DNA of 64,000 nt from Ulota crispa (Eukaryota; Streptophyta; Bryopsida; Orthotrichales; Orthotrichaceae). The notes under the pieces were generated by a model that was given only the letters and a program-made list of their open reading frames with translations, was not told the DNA's origin and did not search any database. The stretch is from assembly GCA_963920765.1 (NCBI GenBank), contig OY987248.1, positions 7,598,539 through 7,662,538 of the forward strand. The letters are read 5' to 3'. Position numbers and translations under genes: made by a program. Positions 21,413 to 34,726 of the stretch are shown here, piece after piece. The first letter of the stretch is position 1. Every line of letters starts with the position of its first letter.

Positions 21413-24400
21413 ATGTCGCAACTCGTCTTGGCCATGGATTCCACCAAACTTGCTGGTTCTCGCTTTGTTTGCAGGTCTTTGCACCGGTTCGCCTCGGTGT
21501 CCACGTCATGGCGCACTGCGCTGTCTGTACCGCCATTGTACAAAGCCTCTGGGCACATCTTGATGTGCTCCCACCGGAGAATTCAAATTCAAGTAGCTGC
21601 TGCTGGCCTTGGGAATACCGGTGTCAACGCTTCAAGTGCAAGATTCGAGGATTCCGAAATCAGGACCGAGCTGCTTTCTCATCGTGTTTTCATGAAGCAA
21701 ATTCCCCGGGTACTTGCAACAAAGCGTCTCTCTCTCTTTCTCCTCTTTCTCTACCTTATCGTCTTTACCCCCTTTCCACCCTTTCCAAGGAAGATTCAAG
21801 GTTTTTCTAAAAATGCTTAAAAGGTAGGTAGCTCGAAAAGCGACAGTTTATGTGTTGATCTGCCTTTACATGGCCTTTTCAAGGCATGAAGATTTTTCTA
21901 TCTAGTTTCCAGACAAAGAGAAATGGGTGCCAAATGTAACACAATTTTTTTCATATTTTTTGAAACATTCTTGAATTGTTGACAAATTTTTAAAGTTTTT
22001 TGTAGTAGGCACTTATTTGTGATTCTAGGTTGGTCTCCCATAAACCGTTCCCCTTAACTTATAACGAGATGAGGTTTAATCAAGGAGTGTGATTGGCTCT
22101 TGCAATAAAAAACACCTTTTCTTTTATGACTAAGGAAGGTCATTCAAGAACCACCTCATTTCCATTCCTGAGTCCTGAGGTACCTATGGAACGCTTTATC
22201 TGAGAGGGGACGCAATTTGAGCTACCTACCTTACCCCCTTTCCAAGGAAGATTCAAAGTTTTGTAAGAATGTTTATGCCCTGAAGGCAAGTTATGTCGAT
22301 TTGTGTTGTTTGCTGAGATTGCTTTTCTTTTTTGCTTTTTTGGTAATGGATTTGCAGAAACTGAAGAAATCATGGACAGACCATCTCCTGTTCCTTGGAC
22401 TTGGAATTCTGTTGGGCATGTTGGCATCCTCTGGATTCCGGCCAAGTTTCACGCCCTCCGCTTCAGCCGCAACAACCGAGGTAAATCCATTCGACAAATA
22501 TCCAAGTTTCTTTGGTAAAGTCAATATAGACACAAAAAAAGTTTTCAATATAACATTATAACTACCTTATTAAAGGGAACTTTGCAATGGGGGAGATGGT
22601 GATTACTCCCTCTGTTCCTTTAAAAAGCTCCAAATAAGAGACATTTCTTGTACCACTAAAAAGCACCCTTTTGCTAAATTCAAACGCTGAGATGGCGTTT
22701 GCCATGTTCAATGATCTCACGGGGGCATATTAATTGATTAGAGGGCATTCTTCTCCTAATAAATTTGGCCTTGCCCATATGAGGTACCATTGTTGCTATT
22801 AATCTTTAAATCATTAATAATGAAGAGCTGGCAACATGCATAAATACGGTACTTTTTTTGCATGAAATTTGGGTGCCCAAACGGCAACATCAAAGCTAGA
22901 GATTTTTGCATGCATTTGGTAGATGGTATAGTGATTCTAGAATGCATGTGTCACTAGCACAAACACTAAAAACACAATTGATCCTTTGCAAGGAAGCGTT
23001 TTGGACGTTTTTAGAGAGACAGAGGGAGTACTAAGTAAAGTTAATCATGGGGAGATATTCCCATTTCTTTCATTGCTGACAAGGTTGCAAAAAGTCAAAT
23101 GTTTTCAATACCAAGCATGTGATCATGGCGGAGACCACCATGTTGTTCAAAACTTCGTCAAATTTTTACTGAAAACTGGACGCTGGAACCTCGTGTCAGA
23201 TTTTTGCCTGTCACTCTTTGATTGAACTTTCTTGTGCTAGTTTTGAAATGCTTTTTGGTGTGCCCAGATTTTTATTAAAGCTCGACCGAAGAGGAAGTAT
23301 CAACATGGTAGTATGGAAGACCGAGCGATCTACGCTCTAGACTCTTTCTTCACCACAGAGCCCGGAGGCAAGGTATCATTATAAGTAGACAAAAAAAATT
23401 CCATGTTTACAATTTTTAGTGGCGCTGTACATTGCCCTTCTACAAGTTCTCTAGCTTTTTTGAAACTCAGCTAGACAGCAATCACTGGTGAAGAACAGCA
23501 ATTGAACACTTTAAAATCAATAAAATCTCACGAGGTTGTATGCTAACAATCTCAAGCCACATATCTGCAACTCATATTAATAAAAAGTAGGAAAAATTTG
23601 ATGGATACCCCGAAAACTTGTGATATTTACATAGATACCCCTGCTTTTTCAGAAATTACACGAGTACCCTTGGACCAAAAATTTCAGGCGTTTGTTTTGT
23701 TGTGCATGCCACTTCCCTTCTTCCTTTGTGCGCGCACGTTGCTTCTTTTTTGTTTCATTACATTCCCTTCTTCAGCATTGGTCATGAAGAAAGTATGAGC
23801 ACACCAAACAAATGCCTAAAAATTATGATGTAAGGAAATTTGTGCAATTTCTGAAAAACAAGGGTATCTCTGTAAATATTGCAAACTTGAGGGGTATTCA
23901 TGAAATTTTCCCTAAAAAATATACCAGCGGGGCTATGTGACTTGTTATTATTTGACGATGTTGAAATAATGGCTAGTTGAGTTTCAAGGAACACGAGAAC
24001 TTGTTGAAGTGCATTTTACAGTACCGGTATATCTTTGCATTATGACCTGCTTATCACAGCTCCTTGCGCTTTTTTACAGGCTATCATCCTGCTCGCCATT
24101 TGTGCTTCGATGACAGGTGTTGGAGGTATGTACCTCCTGAACTTGATGCATATCGGTAGTTGCTTGTATGATCCTTGGACCAAAGTGTTCAGTAGCGTCA
24201 AAGTTTTCAATACTTTTTGGACTAAGAAGCTTTTGCAATGGAGAGATGGCAATGAAGTAGGTCAATCATGGAGAGAGACACATTCTCAATTGTTTCATTG
24301 AGATTGTTGACAGGTTTGTGAGTTTAGTATTTTTAAATAGCAACAGTAATGTTATACTTAACTAGTTCCGGACTATGAAGGCAAATCTGGATTGTCCGGT

Positions 24401-27400
24401 ACCATGGTGATTGGGATATTCCGTTGTTATGCATTATCTCTAGAATTGAAGTCTCGAAGCTCGGATTGACTTTTATTAATGGATTTCCTCATGTACTTTC
24501 TAGGGGGCATGGATAAATAAATCTTTCAAGTTCTCGTTGTCTTGTGACGTAGTTTTTTCAAAATTGGTTGAATCTGGCATATGAAATCCTTGCAAGAAGA
24601 TATAAGCATGTGATTGATCACAAGAAGGGCTTTTTGATGGATTCTATGAAAGGTCTGTCCATGGTTTGCATCATTGTTATTTTGCCCTCCCCTATTCTCA
24701 TCCTCTCTACGATGTTGTCTAAAACTCTTGAAACAAAATCCAATCTTTTTGAAAGCCATGTTTTGAGAGTACAAACGAGGAGGAAATGTCAGAGTGTGCG
24801 CTAAGTTTTCTACGTTAAGGGGGGTTTTTTTTTTTGTTACGTAATAGTATTAAATTTGTACTTGTGGTAGGTGTTTTGTACAACAAAGCTGCAAGGTCAG
24901 AGGGTGAAGATCTCCGACTTTCAGAATCGTTTTGGGCAGCATGGACATTCATCTGTGATCCTGGGGCTCACGCGGATGTGGTGAGCGTCTTGACCTCCCT
25001 TTCTTGAGCGTCGTCTTTCCATTTGTATTATTATCTCAAAATTAGTATCATAACATGCTTGAAAAGAAAAGGAGCTTCTGCAAATACCTTGGACTCAACT
25101 AATAATTCAAGGAAGACTCTCAATCTTCAAGCTCTTTTCATTTTATGACATTTTTTGGTTATGTTTATTTTTGCACAAATCCTTTGACGTTTTGAGTCGA
25201 TTTTAAGACTGGAAAAGAGTGGTAATCAACCAACAAGTACAATGACTACCAAGCACTATGGAAACAGAGCTATCTACGTTGTGCTAGAGTGTTAAGATTT
25301 TTTTGACTTATTGCTTTAGAATTGCTTTATTCGTCATTACTTGCCATTGTCATATCATGTATGTGGATCTATTGCATATGACATGTCTTGACTTTTATTA
25401 TTATTTTTGTTTGTTTTGTTATAAGGATGGAATGCGTGAACGCTTGGTTGCTGTCCCACTCACCATGGGGGGCATGTTGTTTTTCGCCTTGCTGGTGGGC
25501 TTGATGAGCGATGGAGTGAGCGCTCGAGTTGATCACCTTCAAAAAGGAGCTAGCCTGGTTATTGAAGAGAATCATACAATTGTAATAGGTTTGTAAACAA
25601 CGTTTCAACCTTTTGGATTACTAATAGTCAATTCTTTTGTATTTTGGAGTGCTGGAGAAGAAGCCCTCTCCTAACCATTTGTCCACTTAATTTTGTGAGA
25701 CTTTCAGTTTTGGGCGATTTTTTTCAATGAGTTCGTGATTTGACTATGTCTAATTTTGTGATCATTTTGAATGAGTGGCACCCGTTAGGTTTAACTTTTA
25801 AAAGATCAAGAGTATCCACGGTTTGAAAAGGACCAACAGAGTTAATCATATGTAATTTAGTAGGAAAACTGGGTCTTTTCCCCAACCAGGGGTAATATTG
25901 GCAGGTTTTGCAGTATGTTTCCTTATTGCCGTGTTCATATCAAAATGTAATTCAATTAGGGTTTGATTATATATCACCAGAATCACTGAAGAGCATTTCC
26001 ATGTGTTGGTCCAAAAAGGAACAAAAAGTGAACAAAAACTGTTGCTTGATGACTTCGTTTAATTTTGATGAAAAGAAATATGAGACCGAATTTGAGTTTT
26101 TTTTTTTTTTTGGGGATATTCATGATATTTTGAATGTGCTTAAACTGTATGTAGAGAGGCCTGACTAGGTTGATGGCCTTTTGTTATTGTTTTTTTGCTG
26201 TTTTTTTCACAGGTTGGACTCCAAAGACTGTGCCTCTGGTGAGAGAGCTCACTGTTGCTAACAAAACTCGAGGCTTGAAGCGCACTATTGTGGTTTTGGG
26301 AGACCGAGACAAAAAAGAGATGGATCATGAGATGAAAACAGCCCTTCCTTCCTCTGAACGTCACGGGTCAAAGGTAAGAGAAACATTTTCTGTTCAGCTT
26401 GCTAAACGTGTAAAGATTATATTGACCTCGCAAGGAATGTTTTTCATTGCAAATATTCAAACAAGGTGATAACAATGTGTCATGTTTAACTAACTTTGGA
26501 CAATCCAAGGTTCAAAACTAAAACTCATGCCATCCTGCAAAGAGAAATTGGAAGTTCTGATAACCTATGGCTTCCTATAAATTGCATGGGGAGATCTTTA
26601 AAAAAGGAGCCAGTTCACGCTTGGAAAATCTAGTTCCAAAATAGATATGTATGACTCTAGAAATATTTCCCAGTCCTCATAGCCTGGAACAATCCAGATT
26701 TACCTTCACAGTATGTAATTTAATGTCTTTCATGAGCTTAACCGCAAATATTCAAAAGCTGCAGTCCACCTTAACCTCAAACCAAACGTAGAAAGTTCAC
26801 TTTAGAAGGTAATTGTCGATTATATCAACTTTCAAAAACATTGATTTCTATTGTTTGAAAATGAAAAACACGCTTTTTTCTTTTGAATTGTATATACTCG
26901 TGCCTTCCTTTGAATCTTTCTAAATGGTTTCTTTCCGCTATGGAAAGAAGTACTTTTGATCGTTTTTGAGACGCTTTATTGGAAAGTTACGTCCAATCAG
27001 GCAGTTTTTGTATTTCCTTGCTTGAGCAGAGCTTTTCTTTTCTTTTCTTTACTTTTCTTTGCTTCTAAAATGTTTTTCTTCAACGACAGTGATTTTTTTC
27101 AAACTGTGTGGATGTTTGTTGTTTTTCCAGATTGTTACCAGATCTGGTATTCCGACAGCGATGGAGGACTTGAGGAGGTGTTCAGCAGCAATGGCTCGTG
27201 CCATAATCTTGCTTTCTCCAGCAGGGTTATCACCCCATGAAGCAGATGCCTTGGTAAGAGCAAAACTTTACTAAAATAAAAACTGCATTGCAATTGTAGA
27301 AACTCTTTGACAATAGAAAATCACTTTCATTTGTCAGCTGACATTTTACTTGAGATATTTAACTAATTCCATACAGTCCAAAGTCTAAAAGTAAAACTAT

Positions 27401-30400
27401 GCCATAGGGCAAGGCATGATTAGAAGTTTTGTTAATCTAATCTATTGCCCCTGTAAATTGTTGCATGGGGACATCCCTTAATTACGGGCTAGTTCATGCA
27501 ATGGAAGATTTAGTTCAAAATGACATGATTGACAACAAAATAAATATCACCTAATCACCACTGGTAATAGAATATCTCCCAATCACCATGGCCCCGTAAA
27601 ATCCAAATTCTGCCTTCATAATCCGGAATTACAGTAGTTAAACATGGCAACGTTCTCTAAATTGTGAACAAAAATGGCCGTATGTTTGGGTGTTTTTTAG
27701 TTTCTATGAGTTCCTCTGTCTCTTCAAAACATGCTTCTGTTGCTATCATATTTCCATAATTTCTTTCTTTTTCATTGGTGGAGTTCTATTAACTTCCTTT
27801 AAACTTTTGTAAACGATTTTATTTCAACTCGTGTAGATATGAACACATTCATTGTTGGGCATTCACTTGACATGGCATAGAATAATAGTCGAGTTATTTG
27901 TACCATTCCAAGTTATTGTGACTAGTGTTACCCTTTTTAGTAGAATAGCAAACCCATGGCCCGGGGAGCGTTTTTTATATTAAATTTACTTTCTGTTTTT
28001 GTTTGTTTTTTGATGTTGTAGGTACTACACACAGCCCTTGTTTTGGCTTATTTGTCGGAGTTGAAGGCCGATATAGTGGTGGAACTGGCGGAGTTGGAGA
28101 ATGTGAATGTGCTGAAGGAAATCCTGTCTACTCTGATGAACTTCTCCACTACAGAGCTCCCTCCCCTGCTGAAATCTTCCCCGTCTGTTTCATCCGACCC
28201 CACCAGGCTTCTACAAGCAGGGGAAAGGTTAGTATGTCCGTGGAGAGAGCTTAAACAATATATACATATATAAAAAATAAATCTATATCGGATGTTCATG
28301 GTTAATTATTTTAACTCCCAAAACATATTTCTATTGGTATTAAGAAAAGTTTAGGTATGGTTTCTTCTTTCTACTAGTACATTTTGTTATCTGTATTGAA
28401 GCTTCCTTCGTGATTCATTTCAGTTTTTATCGAAGTGTCCACGTTTGGCATTCTTGGCACTTTTGGCACTTTTGAACTTTTGAACTTTTGAACTTTTGGG
28501 CCTTGTCCTGCTTCTTTATGAAACGCTGGGTGCCCTGAGTGGTTAATGTGGGGAGGTTTTCGTGGAGGGGGGTTTTCTATTAGGATTTTTTCTACGGTGC
28601 AAGACAGCATAAAGCAACAAAGACCTAACAGCTATATGAGCTGTTCATAGCATTCCTCAATAAATTGAAACTTTTTGTAACTATAAGCACAAAGGTCTTA
28701 GGATAAAAGTTACAAAAATAGATTGGAGCTTTTGTTTGCCAATTTTTTTTATTGGCATTCAAAGTCGACAACTATTTGACCTTTTTGGCCAAAAATTTGT
28801 TGATGTATGGTGTCTTGCACTATAGCTTTGTTTAAGCTTGGCAACGCATGTATTGGTCACCATATTGCTAGTATTGAATGGAGAGTGGTGGTCCATGCAT
28901 TTTGCAGGACCCTCTCTCTCTCCTCTCTGCTGCTGTTCTCACCTGTATGCCTTGCCACACCGGCTTACCCACATAGTTACAAGGAATTTGAATGTTTTGT
29001 GTTGAACCAAGAGATAAACATTTGGTGTCAAAGAAATGTTGAATTCGAGTGGGGGTATGGCAGGTCACAGAAAATGGTGCCAGTAGCAACAGGAGATATC
29101 GTGATGCGAATGCTGGTGGAACGAGCGCTCCAGCCTGAAATTGCTGCTGTTGCAGGAGAGCTCTTACGGTTCGAGGGATCTGAGTTTCGGTTCAAAGAAT
29201 GGTAAGTGGCGTGTGTGTATTTGTGTGCATGTGTGTTATTTTAGAGTGTTTTTCTCGCACTTTGGGAAAGAGTTTTTAGACTGCTTTGGCTTCAAAGATT
29301 TTTCAGTACAAATGCCACATTCAAGTAAATGTGGACTATCCAAAGTCATAGTTTAGAAACTTGCTTTGACACTGGGAAATACTTGCAAGACATCAAAAGA
29401 TATCTCCAAATCTGAAGACATGCCATTTTGTAGGGAAATATGTGTTAAGTATTGGGAAATCGCTGATATTCATTGATATAGAAGGCTATATTTGCATGAA
29501 TAGTGTTATAAGTAGTTAATTGTGCTGTTGTTTAAGATGCTTGTGCCTGACCATGGATCTCTGGTTTCTGTGAATGCAAGCAAAGGCCGGAGCTAGTGGG
29601 GAAAACGTTTGCTGAATTGCTGTACCTGTTTGACAACGCCATTCCCTGCGGCATGCGCAAGTCGCGACCTAATTCGCTAGGGGGTTACACTTTAGTCAAT
29701 CCTCCTCCTGAAACTGTCTTCGAGGCAAGTGGTTCTCTGACTACCTTACTTCATAAATTTGAAGAGGAAAAACATAAATTGGATCTTTTTCTTTCTTTTT
29801 CTTTCCCTACCCAATTATTCATGGAAATTGTGTCGATGAATTATACGTGATTGGTTGACTTAACTCTACCTACAGATACACCCCACATGTGGGGAATGCT
29901 ATACCATGAGCGAGGATTGTGAGCTGTGAAGCTGATTTTTTTGTCAAAATACTACATTCACCTATAAATGTGTACATAGGGCCCTCTAACTGTGCATGTT
30001 AAACTGTTGTCTCTTGAAAAACTTGCTACTTTTTAGTTTTTTTAGTTTTTCCATTGATTTTGAGCTCAAAATTACATAGAATCTTGGTTCACCGCTCATG
30101 GCTCACCGTTTTATGTTCACAAAATAGCATTGTCCATTTGTGGACACCAACGTCAATCTCTTTTTAGACTTATTGGACCTTTTTATTTGAGAGTCTTTGC
30201 ATTAAAGACTACAAGTAAATCCTGCAATAATTGGAGGAGACCTTAACCCCTGAAGGGCCCTTGGGCTCTGAAGCTATGGTACCAAATACGGTTGCAATTA
30301 ATATTCAAAAGTTTGAATCAGCTGAAAGTTAAGTGTTACAACCATACATATTAAAGGGTTGTATGATTGTATGATGGTGGGTGCATAAAAATTTTGAAAA

Positions 30401-33400
30401 GTTCTCATAACAGCTCACATACGTCTGTACATACAATCATACATACGGCCGCAAAGGGCGTTCAGGCCCTTCAGGGGTTAAAGCCCAAAGCTTACATTGA
30501 AGTGTTCTACATTTTATTTTGTAGGCATGGGTGCTTTTATTAATATAGGTGAAGGGATGAAGGGGTTTCAAAGCTCAATAGAGGGGAAGAGTCCTCCTTT
30601 CAATACAGTGATTTTGAGGCTGGTTTCTTTGTTGTTTTCCTCAAATTTCCCACGCAAGAGAGCCCATGCTTGTGCTTTTCTCCTCAGTAGGTGCAGAAAA
30701 CTTTCTGGATTTCTCACAAGAATCTACACAACAATTTTGTGTCATGAAAACTCTGCTTTCTCCTGCAGAAATGGCTTAAGAAAATTTCGTTTTATCTCTG
30801 GTGTTTAAAACCCCGTATTAATGTTTAAATCTGGCTATCTCCACATACTCAAGATGTAGGATTATCTATGATGTTGGAAACCTTATAGCATCTTGGATGC
30901 CCGTATTTTTCTTGGAACTAGCCAGGGGTCGTCTTGCAAGAATGTCATATAAGAAATGCTTTATTCTTGCTTGATCAGCAAAAAATAAATCATAGTTTTA
31001 ATGCAAGTGGTTCTTTCCACAGAAAGGAGATAGGTTGCTCGTAATCTCTGAAGACGAGGCGAGTTACCGGCCAGGCAAGTCGAAAGCACCTCGAAGGCCA
31101 CGTGTCATTTCCAGTATGGATAGACCCGTGAAGAAAGTACTCAAGCTTCTTATTTGTGGGTGGAGGCATGATCTAAGGGACGTGATACGACTCATTGACA
31201 ACAGTGTTGCCAAAGGTAGCTCAGCTCCCCGTTGATTTAATCTATAAAGCACCACAACAAGACCTAAATTGAATTGAGCCTCATTTTACTTCAGTAGGTT
31301 ATTGTGTAGGGACTTTTCTTTTGCAGAATTTTTCTTTTTTTTCATTGACTTTGGGGGTGTAAGAATTTCAGTCCTACTTAAATTGTGTCTGTTTTTGAAC
31401 AATATGATCAATTACATGGGGTCGTTTCAAAACCATGAATCTTTGGTCATTTAGGGTTTAGTGATGGACCATGAGTGACTCGAATGAAGAATAGTATTCC
31501 ACGTTGCCCTTGGTATTGGTAAAACTGACTGCGAGTGTCTTGTGGCAGGAAGTGAAGTCACAATCCTGACAGCCACGAAGGACGAGGCTCGAATAAAGGA
31601 GCTCAAATTTGGTTCTTTTCTTCACAACTTGAAAGTGATTTACAGTAAGTGATTCATGTTGTCAATTGTCATAAACTTGTGCTAATGTCTTAGTGTCTCT
31701 CTTCTATGGCTGGCTGGCAAAATTACACTTCCAACTTAGAAAGATTGTGGCATAACTACAAGTGTGATTTAGTCCTTTAATTTTACAACTATTAGCTACC
31801 ATGGAGTAACTCAACTCTCACTTAACTCAACACTATTTGCACACACCATTCAATGTGCACCAGCTATGAAATTCCTTGAACTATGCGCCTTATTACCATG
31901 ACACTCACAAGTTATGTTATGCGTTTTGTGTTGCCGTAGTTGAATGATGAAACATAATGAGGTCTTCTATGACAAATATCTATGTAAGCAAATGCAACTT
32001 GCCACTTAACCATACATGTGAAACTTTGAGTAACGTGGAAACGCAACTGTGTCTTCTTTATTCACCAAAAGCTATATGTTATATATTGCCTAGATATTTC
32101 TCTACATTCTCACAAATAGGCCTAATACCAATAGCCTGTATTGTGCATCTACTGTTGGTGCAGTCTTTTTGAACTTTGCTACTAGTGTCCTATGATGCTC
32201 TAGCTGGCAAAAAGTCAATAGGCTTTAGGTTACTTCAATTATGATTTGAAGAACCTAATTCCTACAGACATCTGAGGATTTCATGACGTGCTGTGGACAG
32301 AATTTGGTGATCCCCTATCCATGAAAGTTTTGGAGGCTCTGCCCATGGAGAGTTATCAGAAAGCTATCATATTGACAGATCAGAAGAAAGGTACCAGCAC
32401 CCATAGCGCCACCACCATTGCCATGTTCATCCGGCACATTCAGGTGCATTTTCCTACAAAATTTCTTAGTAAATTAAAATTTCTATTGATATTTATATTA
32501 TATTTTCTATTGATCTTTGGGTATCAGTCATGGGAAGCTTTGCAATGAGCAGATGAAAATCTTCGTTTGGCATGTCTTTTTATTGGAGAGTTTCCCAAGT
32601 TGTGACAATTTTGTGTCTTATCTCAGTTGCAACGTGGCACGAGGAATTCCATCATTGTTGCTGAGCTGCCTTCAAGTCAAGAGGACGCCCTTCAACAAGT
32701 AAGTGACATACGTAATCCTTAAAGACCATCGTTTTGATGACCAATTCAATTGGTCATGTTCTGTAACTTATCTCACTAAAATTAATGGAGAACAATGCGT
32801 ATGTTGGTCAACATAATATAAAATTGGACAAAACGAAATTCTTTGTACGAATTACTCAAAATTGCTAATAGAAACATGATGAGGCCCAATTTGTGCTTCT
32901 TGAGTCATTAGAGTGTTAGAATACAGGTACGTAACTTGAACAATGGACTAAACATAAAATATATCTATCATTTTAGAATGAACTTTAAAGATAGGTCTTT
33001 GATCTCATACGCTTTGAAAAAAGAATCAGTAACACATGTACAAAAAAAACCCCTTTATGTCATGGTTGACAAACTTTACACAATCCAACGTGCAATAATA
33101 AAAACAATCATGCTGTAAGATAAAGAGAAAGTGGAAGGTTTTGTTGATATGTGGCCTTTGTAAATTGCATGCGGGGAAATTGCTTGATAGAGACAAGTCC
33201 ATGCTTGAAAAGTTAGTTTAAGAAGATATGTTTGGCAACATAACATCTCCCAATTACTATGGGCCCTATGCAATCCAGATTTACCTTCATAATCCAATGT
33301 TGGTTCGAGCTTTCTGTAGTGCAACCTGTGAAACATTTTGACACACACCAAAATGGATGAAAAGCAACTCCGGCAAAGGAGTTGCTCAAGTAAAGTTGTC

Positions 33401-34726
33401 ATATTTTGTAAATATAGTTAGCCCTTCAAATCGCTTTCAAGACTGTTTACATGAATTTTTGTACTTAATTACATGGCTTGATGGAATCTCCTTTGACATT
33501 CAAAATAAGACAAGTCTTGATTGGTTCATTGCATGTTTGTTATGGATAGATATTGGGTCCATTGGAAATAAAAGTGGGATGAACTTGTACTATGACAAGG
33601 GCATGTAGCGGATTGCATTGGATGCTCTTGGTATATGTGAGCATTCTTAGCATAGATGTGGTACACCTTGATACTGCTTTCAATACCTCACATTCCGCTG
33701 ATTCACAGAAGTACTCCCCTAGTAATAGATTTTTACTTACTGAGTGAGCCTGATTTTCACTACAGGTAGAAAGGACATGGCTGAATGACTCTGTCCAGCC
33801 TGAGCAACTGCAAGCCATGGTGCTGGCGCACTTGGCTGAGGATTCTGACGTCGGTGCTGTGCTAGACGAAGTGGTCAGCGACCACGGCAGTAACATGGTT
33901 TTGAGAAGCATAGGTTTCTGGAATCACCCCCTCTTGCTTGTCTTTCAGTTCAGATTTAAACCCTAAATCTTCACATCATAGAGAATAATATTTGCATCAC
34001 TTTGAGCGTTTTAACCCCTCAACGCCCCAGTAGCAGAAATTTGGCTGCATTTTCCGTGTACTTCGTGCTACCCGGGGCGTTGAGGGGTTAAGCATATGTA
34101 GGAGTGGTTTTTTAGAGATCACCTTTGAGTACAAGAGTCAAGTATCAAGTATGTTGAATTCAAAAAAAAATTATTACTATCTTTGATATAATATCAAGGT
34201 GGGAGTTACACCCGTAGATAACACTAATGATAGTAGACAGCTCTATTTCTGTTCAAAGATTAGATATTTTTAGTTTTTCCGAGTCACGCTTACACCACTT
34301 GCTACTAAGTCCAACCAAACGCATGCACAGATGATTTGCTTACATTGTACTAGGCTGGGAGATATTTCTGTTATCATGGTGCAACAACAATTCAAGTTCG
34401 TTTACCTTGTGACATATTTTTTTCTTTCTGGACTTGGGATTGTCCAAAAGTAGTTAGATTATGGTATACCTTGTATTGTTAAGCTGGTTTATTTTTCTTA
34501 CACCTGTTTGTATTGTTATGTAGGTGCATATGCTAAGCCTGGTGAAGCATTCAACTTCTGGGAGCTTCAGGCTCGAGCACACCAGCTTGGAGACCTCGTG
34601 ATTGCTTACAAGTGTGCAGCGAACCAGAACCGGTGGCTGCTCAACCCTTTGAGCAAGAGCAAGATTTTGAGCTGGAGTGAAGCTGATGACGTTCTCGTCC
34701 TCACGAGGCCCAAGACCTCAGTTTAA
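21413..34726 (+). CDS. POLLUX/CASTOR-family ion channel, probable plastid-envelope type, intact, 17 exons
   Basis: Exons: 21413-21709, 22358-22480, 23268-23372, 24080-24125, 24871-24980, 25426-25588, 26213-26373, 27131-27253, 28022-28227, 29064-29201, 29586-29724, 31023-31215, 31549-31644, 32301-32443, 32627-32698, 33766-33913, 34524-34726; 821 aa. The family forms tetrameric cation channels with a short membrane part and two large cytosolic RCK-like domains. Seen here: a Ser/Arg-rich N-terminus with RIQIQVAAAG, like a transit cleavage site; membrane segments near 108-126 and 176-190; a pore loop ending in CDPGAHAD (219-226); a membrane helix near 234-254; first RCK domain from about 277 (HTIVIGWTP, then VVLGDRDKKEM); second from about 577 (LLICGWRHDLRD). 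Length and transit-like start fit the plastid-envelope POLLUX-like channels better than nuclear-envelope CASTOR/POLLUX (inference). Intron 11 has a GC donor. All other introns are GT-AG. Confidence 0.93.
22606..23028. mobile_element. Tc1/mariner-type MITE, TA target duplication
   Basis: Ends CTCCCTCTGTTCCTTT and the inverse AGAGAGACAGAGGGAG, flanked by TA. Interior shared with 6708, 7584 and 39230. It lies in intron 2 of the channel gene. Confidence 0.85.
23590..23912. mobile_element. Fold-back MITE (GGGAAAATTTCAT family)
   Basis: Long inverted arms from GGAAAAATTTGATGGATACC to GGGGTATTCATGAAATTTTC. Same arms and spacing as 5018-5341. It lies in intron 3 of the channel gene. Confidence 0.8.
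28455..28500 (+). repeat. Short TTTTGAAC tandem repeat
   Basis: ACTTTTGAACTTTTGAAC followed by one more unit, preceded by two TTTTGGCAC-like units. It lies in intron 9 of the channel gene. Confidence 0.7.
28592..28825. mobile_element. MITE with CTATAGTGCAAGACACC ends
   Basis: CTACGGTGCAAGACAGCAT at the left and ATGGTGTCTTGCACTATAG at the right. This is the cleanest copy of the family also found at 8760, 9632 and 11142. It lies in intron 9 of the channel gene. Confidence 0.8.
29891..30135. mobile_element. MITE with GGGGAATGCTA ends
   Basis: GGGGAATGCTATACCATGAG at the left mirrors AAATAGCATTGTCC at the right. Internal blocks TTTTGTCAAAATACTA, GTGTACATAGGGCCCTCTAA and GATTTTGAGCTCAAAATT are shared with 37224, 54208 and 60696. 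It lies in the GC-AG intron of the channel gene. Confidence 0.75.
30243..30481. mobile_element. TTAA-flanked non-autonomous element, 239 bp
   Basis: TTAACCCCTGAAGGGCC at the left is the inverse of GGCCCTTCAGGGGTTAA at the right. The interior includes inverted ATACAATCATACA blocks. It lies in intron 11 of the channel gene. Confidence 0.75.
34011..34091. mobile_element. TTAA-flanked miniature element, 81 bp
   Basis: TTAACCCCTCAACGCCCC at the left is the perfect inverse of GGGGCGTTGAGGGGTTAA at the right, with only about 45 bases between. It lies in intron 16 of the channel gene, about 100 bases after exon 16. Confidence 0.8.
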
